Made by a program: the position numbers and the translations under genes. Shown in pieces: positions 56,601 to 64,000 of a DNA stretch of 64,000 nucleotides. The notes under the pieces were generated by a model, which did no database searches, was not told the origin of the DNA, and saw nothing but the letters and a program-made list of their open reading frames with translations. The DNA lies in assembly GCA_964036295.1 (NCBI GenBank), contig OZ038468.1, positions 16,618,683 through 16,682,682 on the forward strand. Direction: 5' to 3'. Numbering within the stretch: position 1 is the stretch's first letter; each line of letters starts with the position of its first letter. Source of the DNA: Plumapathes pennacea. Taxonomy: Eukaryota; Cnidaria; Anthozoa; Antipatharia; Myriopathidae.

Positions 56601-57604
56601 CTGGTGTATCAACTAAGTGTTGATGAGGGTAATGAAACGCCGTCAAAGAGACAATAGCTAACGTTTCGAGCGCTAGCCCTTCGTCATTCGCTCTGACGAA
56701 GGGCTATCGCTCGAAACGTCAGCTATTGTCTCTTTGACGGCGTTCCATTACCCTCATCAACACTTAGTTGATACACCAGTTTTACTTCTACTATACTTAC
56801 AACAACAACAACAACAACAACAACAACAGACTCCTACTACTAATACAATTACTGCTGCCCTTAATGCTTCTATACTGTTTCTGCTACCTCAGCACTACCA
56901 TGTTATTCTCTCTTTCTTCCTCTTGAAATCAAAACTCTGAATTACCAACCTTCACAGCTTTCGTTATTCTTCGTAACGTGTTACTGTATTTCTCCTCCTG
57001 CTCCAGGTTGAGCATGCCGCTTTCCAGCCACGGCAGCAGTTTTTTGTTGGTTGTGACTGTGCAGAGGCATAACGATAGTAAGAAGAACAAGCTTACGGAC
57101 GCCCAGCCGTAACCATAGTTACGACGAGCAGCCAAGAAGTCGAAGCCACCGTGACCTGCAAGAAAAAAGGGAACGATGATGCGAAAGAAGTTGGAAAGAA
57201 AAATCAGCCAATACTTTGGTGAGAAATGGACAGAACCTTACAATGGATGCAGTTGGGAGGCAGAAAAAATGTCCGTAATTGGAACTGTTCGCTTAAACAA
57301 GGTTTCGTAAAGGCGTCCGTAAAGGTGGTGTTACACTGGTCGATTTGCAACGACGATTTGCGTTCAAGAGTTGAAAAATTTCGTAGGAAACTCTCTTACC
57401 CAGGAGGCAGACCAACCACACAAGACCACCCAGGAGCCCAGCCAGTCGATAACCTCGATACCTGTAGCCAAAAAATACGGACAAAAGCAAGAGGTTCTTG
57501 AGAATATTGAACGACTTCTTCGCCATAACTGGTGCGGTTTTGCTTGGAGCTTTCTTTTCTTTTACTGGAGTAGTGATACTGGCGTGGCCTCGCCGGCGGA
57601 ACAT
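53615..57604 (-). CDS. unrecognised multi-pass membrane protein (546 aa, 7 coding exons)
   Basis: Exons (minus): 57604-57400, 57155-56950, 56329-56068, 55248-55136, 54997-54828, 54750-54487 and 54035-53615. All join in phase to 546 codons. Start ATG 57604 lies 25 nt inside an exon (acceptor TTTGTGTCCCCCAG), so there is an untranslated 5' exon. Hydrophobic segments: about 52-69 (GLLGGLVWLVCLLG), 87-104 (ASVSLFFLLSLCLCTVTT), 138-158 (WLPLGVLAFGLLTASTTMLC), 190-217, 264-285, 290-312 and 508-532 (VSTIIFLELSLLALFV). Between the sixth and seventh lies a roughly 190-residue hydrophilic loop with acidic (SSDEESESDEA) and basic (KHEKQKHKRGKSLWKKK) stretches. Seven helices with a long loop before the last recalls gustatory-receptor-like proteins, but I see no decisive motif, so no family is claimed. 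Donors at 56950 (GTTGGT) and 54487 (GTTAGT) are non-optimal. Confidence 0.7.
54105..54275. repeat. (ATTG)n microsatellite with TTATTGTTTT interruptions
   Basis: Blocks of ATTGATTG are separated twice by ATCGATTGATTGAGTTATTG. It lies in the last intron of the multi-pass membrane gene and resembles the tail of a decayed non-LTR element. Confidence 0.8.
55681..55919. mobile_element. MITE, GGTGGTGTTACACTGGTCGA family, copy 2, TTAA on both sides
   Basis: TTAAAGCTGGTGTTACACTG at the left and CAGTGTAACACCACCTTAA at the right. The body is inverted relative to 21977-22200, with the same TTGCAACGCGTTGCA core. TTAA at both ends supports piggyBac-type insertion. It is in an intron of the multi-pass membrane gene. 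Confidence 0.85.
56395..56540. repeat. AAGACGGACACCTCTC repeat, copy 2
   Basis: Three internal AAGACGGACACCT-type blocks sit between inverted AGTAAACTCC and GAGAGTCTACT ends. It is related to 51640-51772. Confidence 0.7.
56594..56781. mobile_element. near-perfect hairpin, arms ~88 bp (GACGGCGTTTCATTACCCTCA family)
   Basis: The left arm ACTGGTGTATCAACTAAGTG...TCGAGCGCTAGCCCTTCGTC mirrors GACGAAGGGCTATCGCTCGA...CACTTAGTTGATACACCAGT. A one-arm copy is at 37770-37895. It is in intron 2 of the multi-pass membrane gene. A (CAA)n run at 56800-56828 follows. Confidence 0.85.
57326..57362. mobile_element. solo left end of the GGTGGTGTTACACTGG MITE
   Basis: AAAGGTGGTGTTACACTGGT followed by CGATTTGCAACGACGATTTGCG, then unrelated sequence. 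It is a truncated third copy, 38 bp downstream of the exon 1 donor of the multi-pass membrane gene. Confidence 0.7.
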
Positions 57605-57659
57605 CTTGGTGTTGTCTGACTGTGAAAGGCTGGGGGACACAAAGAAAATAAGAAGGTGT

Positions 57660-60137
57660 ATCAAACGAAGGAAAAGAAGAGGATCCATGTGGAAGGAAAT
57701 ATGGAGGTTCATTCATGCACTTTCAAGCGTGGGCACATTTTCCTGGAATTAGCTTCAACCTCAGATGATGGAACCAAGCATTTAGAAAAATGCGACCCTT
57801 GGCGGGGTATCACGGCCCTTTTGTTCAATTTGGTCGACTGTCTATCTTTGCGACTGTCTCTAACTTGCACTGTTTTAATTGCATTTCCCTGTCTGTCGTT
57901 GCTGATGTCCCAGTTCCTATTTTTCTGACCGTATCACTAAATTTCTACCTCTTCCTTGTTGCTTGCATGGTCTCCTGCCGTTCAATGCCGGATTCAGTGC
58001 CAGTCCTGAACAAAAATCAGCTATTTTTCTCTCGTCTTCGTCTTAAGTCTACCGAACCTTGAGAGAATTTGTATGACAAAGCAGCTGGCATAAGTCACGA
58101 CATCTTGGTGTTTACAAAACGCTCCTTTTATGTTGCAAATTAAGAACACAATGACGCATTTGTCACGTGCCTGTACCGGGCAGCAACATTGAAAATTTCG
58201 AACTGGAAGCCCAATAGATTGCATTCAGATCTCTGTAAGAACCAACCCTCATAAACCCACACGAAAATCTAACAATAAGAACCGGTTACGAAAGATCGCA
58301 GAGAACATTTCTCTGCAAAGCACTTGCCTCGAAATCAGTTGCATATTCAAACAACGATCAAACAAACCCTCAGTCAAAGCCTTATATCTTCAACGTTCAA
58401 AGGGAAATTAAGATCAAGCTTAAATGGAAATAATATGAGTGCGTACGTTCACGAAGGTTTTAGAAACGGTTATCTGCCTGGGGACATTCTTATAAGAAAA
58501 CGTAGCTCAGATAAAACGAAGAAATGATTGATGGTTATAGCTGGTTGTATCACAGAGGAATTTATCACAGGAACTCATCACATAAGCGAAGACTGTCTTA
58601 TCGAACAAATTTCAATCGACCCGCTTAGTTTGTTTTCGAAAGTCGGATGTTTGATATCATTCGGATATGACTTTAGCATTGATGCATTCCGAAAAGTAAA
58701 TCAAAGCAGTTGCGTGGTTACCTGAGGCAAAACATCGTGTGAATTCCGTCCTGTTCATGGCTAAAAGCTTTCAAGCGGCGCTGCTTCGCCGTTGTTCGTG
58801 AGTTGAGCGAGATGATGAGCTTTTCTCACGGCCGACCACAACTAAAAACAACTCCGTTCTGACGTGTGTTGCGGCATATCAAAGAAAATGACGTAAACTT
58901 CGAATTGTCGATTATTTACTTACGGTCGAGTTTGTCTGTTTCCAAAGTAAATAAAGAGCTCATAATGTTGGCTCTTCTTGTAGAAAAACTTCGAGTTCAC
59001 GTTGTAGCAAACGTTAGTGCAATTGCTCCTTTTCTGGAGACCCTTGTCGCCGCTTATATTCAAAACGAAAAATCACGACAAGTCTGGTTACTCCGAGAAA
59101 GAAAACCACAAGATCGGAGCGCTCATCATTACCATCAGAACACCGAGAACAAACGTTTGTGGCGGCCAGTTTTGCCATTAAAATAATGAGTTGGATAAAA
59201 AGGTTAAAATTCGATTTCCGTTTCCCATACCTCGGCCCAGAATGTTGGTTATTTCCGAATGGCACGATGCTACACATTACTGCTTTGCCGATCTTTTCCG
59301 TCCGCACTGTGGTTTTGCACGGGACATAACAAACATAATATAAAACAGAGCTACCTTCTTTGTTTGCTGTCTTTTGTGTCCAAACTGTCACTTGTATCTG
59401 GCGCTCAATCTCAGGCAGTGTGCGAACGGACACTTCACTGAAATATTGGCAAATTCGTGGGGTTCATTTGCATGATAATTGTCGCGAACAAAAGCTCTCG
59501 GTGTCTGCATTTATCTCTAATGGGCCCTGCTGGCACGGAGCTGTCACAACAAAAGCCGTTTTTCCCGTTGGGAGATGATGATAAATACCACAACACGTAA
59601 CACCGTAAAAGCGTTGCTGAACAGCTGATATTTTAAAACGAGGTGGTTTTTACAAGCGACACAAGCATAAGCACAGGGGCACGAGTCCCCTGCCTACGTT
59701 CCTCGGGGGCAAAAGCCTGGACACGAAGATAAAACAGAACAGGCGAGCGGCATGAGCCCAATCAGAAAAAGTAGGAAATGAGGGAAATCATGATAAGACA
59801 GAAAGACAATTTTAAAAATTTTGTTCCCATGTTCAAGTTGTTTCGTGTCGCGTCTTTTTTAATAGTCTTCCATCACGACCATCCATCCTTGTGCAAAGAA
59901 ATATAAACTGCTCACTAAAATTAGCATTGTGTCAGTAAAAAATTATGTTAAAATGTTATATATTTTTATTGTTTGTGAAGCAAATTTTGAAAACAAATTC
60001 AGTCGTAATCCCGTAACAAAGATTTGTCCAAGTTCAAATAATTAGGGCTTGCTTGGAGACTGTCAGGTCTGTTTAGTGTTTCAAGATTTAAGGAGGTTCC
60101 GTTCGCAGAATAGCAGAAGGTCGAGCGGGGCTAGCGC

Positions 60138-60169
<32 letters not shown>

Positions 60170-60210
60170 AATCAAAGAATCACAACACAGTTGGACGCGT
60201 CATGCTAGTT
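57660..60210. other. upstream region of the multi-pass membrane gene, no supported gene
   Basis: Probably intron and promoter of the minus-strand gene, since its first coding exon has an upstream acceptor. It holds short frames without family support and a poly-T tract at 60139-60164. No clear promoter element was identified. Confidence 0.4.
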
Positions 60211-60213
60211 GTC

Positions 60214-60219
60214 TTTATT
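60214..60219 (-). terminator. candidate polyadenylation signal of the peptide precursor gene
   Basis: AATAAA on the minus strand about 300 nt downstream of the stop codon at 60523, and the first such signal found. Use is inferred. Confidence 0.4.
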
Positions 60220-60522
60220 TGGACGTCTTCCCTTCACTCAGCTGTTATTTCCAAACGGAGCAAGTCGATCTTTACGACACAAGTCGATAAATAGTTTTGA
60301 ATGTTGGAAATGAAAAGCATAGCATGAAAAAATGGACTGATTCATTGTTTAAATAAATGAAACACCAAATAAAAGAAAACTTAAACTAGCTACGTTCTTT
60401 CTAACCTCTGACACACCTAAATAAGTTACTCATGGTTAAGTTAAGTTACGTTAGATCATTCGGCCGTTCTGTTTCGTATTCACTGTTTTTCCAACTGATT
60501 TCTTCTGGGCCTCGTTTTCGAT

Positions 60523-60951
60523 TCAACAAACCCATATTCCTGGGGGACATGCTGCAGCAGACTTTTTCTGCAGTAGTGCCTTCTTGGCTGCTTCTTTTTG
60601 TGCGCGGGCTTTCAAGAGGCGCTTTTTGCGGCAGACCCAGATCCCTGGCGGGCAATCCTCCTCTAGTTTGTTGTCATACTGGGGCAAATCTTGGCAGGTC
60701 CAGACTCCGGGAGGGCACTCTTTTTTGGAGTCGGGGAACATCACAGAACCAGGGCCAGCGACAGGGGCGTTCACCTGGGGCACGGGCTGGTCCTCCACAA
60801 TTGTGCGCTTCTTTTTGCAGACCCAGATTCCCGGGGGGCAGCCTTCGGTAGTGTATTCATCTTGAGAGATCTCTTGCGCAAGTTCTACCGGGAGGGAAAA
60901 GCAGCTCTGAATTCCAAAAGCGACGAGAAGGAAAATTACGCTTGAAGTCAT
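60523..60951 (-). CDS. secreted multi-copy cyclic-peptide precursor (142 aa)
   Basis: Start ATG 60951 lies 6 nt inside an exon (acceptor TTTTTTTTCTTGCAG), so an untranslated exon precedes it. Residues 1-19 (MTSSVIFLLVAFGIQSCFS) are a signal peptide. Four copies of an eight-residue C-to-C motif follow: CPPGIWVC at 38-45, CPPGVWTC at 79-86, CPPGIWVC at 100-107 and CPPGIWVC at 135-142, the last ending at the stop codon. Copies 1 and 3 are followed by KKKR and RKKR, classic prohormone-convertase sites. Copies 1-3 are preceded by Glu or Asp, the side where cnidarian neuropeptide precursors are often trimmed. The two Cys could close an octapeptide ring. There is no C-terminal Gly, so amidation is not predicted. 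Apart from one Cys in the signal peptide, all Cys lie in the motifs. A neuropeptide or hormone precursor is the best reading; a defence or venom-type peptide is possible. I do not recognise the family. Confidence 0.72.
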   Translation of the reverse strand: MTSSVIFLLVAFGIQSCFSLPVELAQEISQDEYTTEGCPPGIWVCKKKRTIVEDQPVPQVNAPVAGPGSVMFPDSKKECPPGVWTCQDLPQYDNKLEEDCPPGIWVCRKKRLLKARAQKEAAKKALLQKKSAAACPPGIWVC

Positions 60952-61363
60952 CTTGATTCTGCAAGAAAAAAAAAAGTTTTCAAAGGTCCATGCCTTCCAA
61001 CTCTTAAACTCCTGGACGTCCGAACCCATTTTAAGCCGACGGAAACTTTTAAATATACACGCTTCTCATCCTGCCACTCTCTTAACACCAAAAAGAATTT
61101 TGTGAAGGGAGAAGCATTACGCCTACTCAAAACGAACTTTGAAAAACTTAAAACGAGATTTTAAAATCAGACTCAACAGCAGAGGCTATCCTACACTCTC
61201 GTACACAATATTTTGACTTCAGTTCAGTTCTGTGATAGAACGGCGTCACTTCGGCCTAAAGGTATGAAGACAAAGAAGTGAAATCCTACCATTCATCACT
61301 ACCTACAACCCGGCTGAACCGAATCTAAAACTAATTCACCTGAAACACTTGCACTTAACCAAA

Positions 61364-62262
61364 GGTCAACAAAAACTTGGTCGGATCTTCAACAAACCAC
61401 CGATTGAAACTTACAGGAAGGAAAAATCTCTAAAGGACACTCTTGTCCGTGCGAAATTCCTTCGTCCACAGAACAACCAAAGAAGTACGGATTTCACACA
61501 GAAGCTATATCAATCCACATATTCTAAACACATTAGAAGAAATACACAAACCACAGTCAATAACTGTAATTTTTTCCGTTTCACCGCAATTACAATCTCA
61601 AAGTTATTATGCAACACGAACGTAGAATGTGGTGTAGAAGCTGAGGACCTGTAGACTTTTACACATAAAATTTAATCAAAGGTCAACAAAAACTTGCTCG
61701 GATCTTCAACAAACCACCGATTGAAACTTACAGGAAGGAAAAATCTCTAAAGGACACTCTTGTCCATGCGAAAATCTTTCGTCCACAGAACAACCAAAGA
61801 AGTACTGATTTCACACAGAAGCTATATCAATCTACATATTCTAAACACACTAGAAGAAATACACAAACACAGTCAATAACTGTAATTTTTTCCGTTTCAC
61901 CGCAATTACAATCTCAAAGTTATTATGCAACACGAACGTAGAATGTGGTGTAGAAGCTGAGGACCTGTAGACTTTTACACATAAAATTTAATCAAAGGTC
62001 AACAAAAACTTGCTCGGATCTTTAACAAACCACCGATTGAACCTTACAAGAAGGAAAATTCCTTCGTCCACTTAACAATCAAAGAAGCACTTATTTCACA
62101 CAGAAACAATATCAACCCACAGACTGTAAACATACTAGAAGACATACGCAAAAAGTCAATAACTGTTATTTTTTCCGTTTAACCGCCGCAAGTAAAACCT
62201 CAGAATTGTTATTATGTAACACGGACGTAGAAGCTGAGGACCTGTCGACTCTTATACAACAA
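61364..62262. repeat. three tandem ~317-bp units derived from a reverse-transcriptase gene
   Basis: Units begin GGTCAACAAAAACTTG at about 61364, 61681 and 61998, so the period is 317 bp. Units 1 and 2 are nearly identical; unit 3 has deletions. Unit 1 reads in the plus frame as LGRIFNKPPIETYRKEKSLKD followed by TLVRAKF, a segment typical of the region after the reverse-transcriptase domain in Penelope-like elements. No unit is a functional gene. Confidence 0.75.
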
Positions 62263-62298
62263 GGAAGAAATGAGTAAATATCTCCATGCATAAACATT

Positions 62299-62450
62299 TT
62301 TACCACAACACACTAGTTTCTCGCTCTCTGATTGGTCGATTTACCGTGGTAAATAAGAGTCCAGACAACGACGCTGACGCCAGCATGTCGCGCTTTTGCA
62401 GCGAAATACAACGAAACTTTCCTGTATATTTCTAAATGTTGTGGTAAAAA
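62299..62450. mobile_element. MITE with TTTTTACCACAACA termini, copy 2
   Basis: Inverted relative to 34245-34400, with the same body (TTTCTCGCTCTCTGATTGGTC, AAATACAACGAAACTTTCCTG). It ends ATGTTGTGGTAAAAAAC. Confidence 0.8.
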
Positions 62451-62479
62451 ACAAATTTCCAATATCGAAGCCTTCAATC

Positions 62480-64000
62480 AATCAATCAATTAATCAAGCT
62501 TTATATATAGAGGGTAACACTAAATAGTGCAGAGCACTAATAACCCCATTGCCCTCATACGAACATTGTAAAAACTCTAAAAATACCTACAGAACTAATT
62601 ATACTAAACGCTGTAAGTACCAATAGCTTAAATTATCCTAAAATTCATATCTTCTAAAGAGACTAATTATTTAACTTTCACGTTTGAACCGATTGAGTTG
62701 TAACTTTTGGCCGGGGCTTTCCAAATTGTTTGATTATCCTGCAAGAAAGGCCAGAAGCGAACTGCATGGGATCAGTGCACTACAGTAAAATCATCTTGAG
62801 CAAGCTATGCAATGGTCAGCGGCATACGACTGAATTGTTTGGTGGTTGCACTTTTGCTAAGCTTTGCCTTGCAAATACCAGCAGCGTAACTATAATATCT
62901 TGCTACTAACGCGTGAAACCGCCGGCTTTTCGAAATTCTTGTGCATGGACCGACAAGTTCTGTAAGATCACAGCCACAGCCTATACAAGGTACGGTCACA
63001 AGAATTGTGCACAAGTCATAGCCTACCTTAAGGTATTAAACGTCTCCGGTACACAAAGGAACTGATAGGTTAAACGATCGATCTTTCTTCGGAAGTTGGA
63101 GAAGTCGATGCTGCAGCCTAACCCAAGAGATGGATTTGTGCCTGGTGGCTGGTTTAAATAGCCTCAAAGACTTAAGTTTTCCAGTCGATATATTTAGTCT
63201 ACTTGCCCGCGCAATAAAAACAAGCAAGTCTGAACTGAAGGCGCCGGAACTGAAGCCGATTAGGATGCTCGGCGAACTTATTGATACAGCTTCTTGCTAG
63301 AAAAGAGTTTTAACTAAAATCACGTCTTAGGGTCGGGCAACTGATAACATTGCCTGTATAACAGCACTGATTTGAGCAGGAACTTCTCTAGAAACCGCGG
63401 CTCCTTTCACAGTGTGGCAGTTGAAATATTAAATCTCCTTTAATATATCAGACATAATCTCCCCCTGAAGTGCAGGGAGAACTCAAAAGACGGTGATAAT
63501 AGATCGGTCCGGCGGTACTCTATAAATCCGAGAGGGTAATGTAAACATCAGATAAGACTGACGGCTAAAAATGTTTTGCTTTTTATAGCATAAATCTATT
63601 TTTGTTTGTCCAAGACTTCAGGTGGTTCTGAGGACATTATACCTACGAGGCTGAACACAGAGGGTGTTGGCCGAAGGGGAAAAAAAAGTTTGTGTGGAAT
63701 GAAAATCGCAGCTCGGTGTAGCTTGGAAGAAAACGTACGGAAGTTTTGCTTCGTCTTCTTTAAACATTAAATGACTACTATATATATATATATAGGAACA
63801 TTAAATGTCAGGCAGTTGTGGTACACAAATCAGAGAGAGATGCTAAGCCAATGAGCTCTTAAACACCGCGACAAAAACTTGAGAGGTGTGACCTATGTTG
63901 AAGGGATTGCTGTGGTTACACTCAATTTCTTTTTGTGCAGAGACGAAAAAGAGTATCGAAAGACGAAAAGAACCTCTGCTACCCATGGTAGATGCTTTCA
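62480..64000. other. window end, no supported gene
   Basis: AT-rich sequence with an (AATC)n run at about 62477-62493 and a (TA)n run at 63779-63794. Minus-strand frames at 63227-63036 and 63014-62805 have no splice, signal or domain support. Confidence 0.45.

Noticed and set aside
62805..63227. Minus-strand frames, one with several Cys residues
   Set aside because: No joinable exon pair, no signal peptide and no family pattern; insufficient support.

Overview
The window is nuclear DNA from an animal, most likely an anthozoan cnidarian such as a stony coral. Genes are split by short introns with GT..AG borders. The gene families (a degenerin/ASIC-type channel, EGF plus D8C modules, GT10 fucosyltransferases, CTC1, a TMEM163-like protein) are metazoan. 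The spaces between exons are packed with small hairpin transposons, a pattern common in coral genomes. No bacterial operons, rRNA or functional tRNA genes were seen. The species assignment is inference.

Layout: (1) 721-3445, plus strand: the 3' part of a secreted EGF/D8C (uromodulin-like) protein gene. (2) 5160-11560, plus strand: a head-to-tail duplication of a GT10 alpha-1,3-fucosyltransferase gene. Each copy has an untranslated 5' exon and a single coding exon. (3) 19056-11957, minus strand: an ASIC/ENaC-family sodium channel in at least 12 exons, with a polybasic cleavage-like site and an acidic Gly/Tyr-rich insert in its extracellular region. (4) 19-30 kb: mostly repeats, with two unassigned exon-like stretches near 22 kb and a tiny secreted, GPI-anchor-like protein at 26195-25935. 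(5) 30920-30108, minus: a TMEM163-like protein with no introns in its coding region. (6) 39507-33727, minus: a nine-exon endonuclease/exonuclease/phosphatase protein. (7) 39809-53033, plus: a complete 23-exon CTC1 gene, the large subunit of the telomeric CST complex, head-to-head with (6) across a 301-bp putative bidirectional promoter. (8) 57604-53615, minus: an unrecognised multi-pass membrane protein, tail-to-tail with CTC1. (9) 60951-60523, minus: a small secreted precursor with four copies of an eight-residue Cys-to-Cys motif (CPPGIWVC type). This is the most interesting locus. (10) 61-64 kb: a tandem array of reverse-transcriptase-derived repeats, a MITE, and no convincing gene.

The genes do not form one pathway. 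Telomere maintenance (CTC1) and the EEP enzyme share an intergenic promoter. The fucosyltransferases would act in the Golgi. The channel, the multi-pass protein, the EGF/D8C protein, the GPI-like peptide and the cyclic-peptide precursor all belong to the cell surface or the secreted space. All exon borders were read by eye from splice consensus and reading-frame continuity; transcript data were not available.
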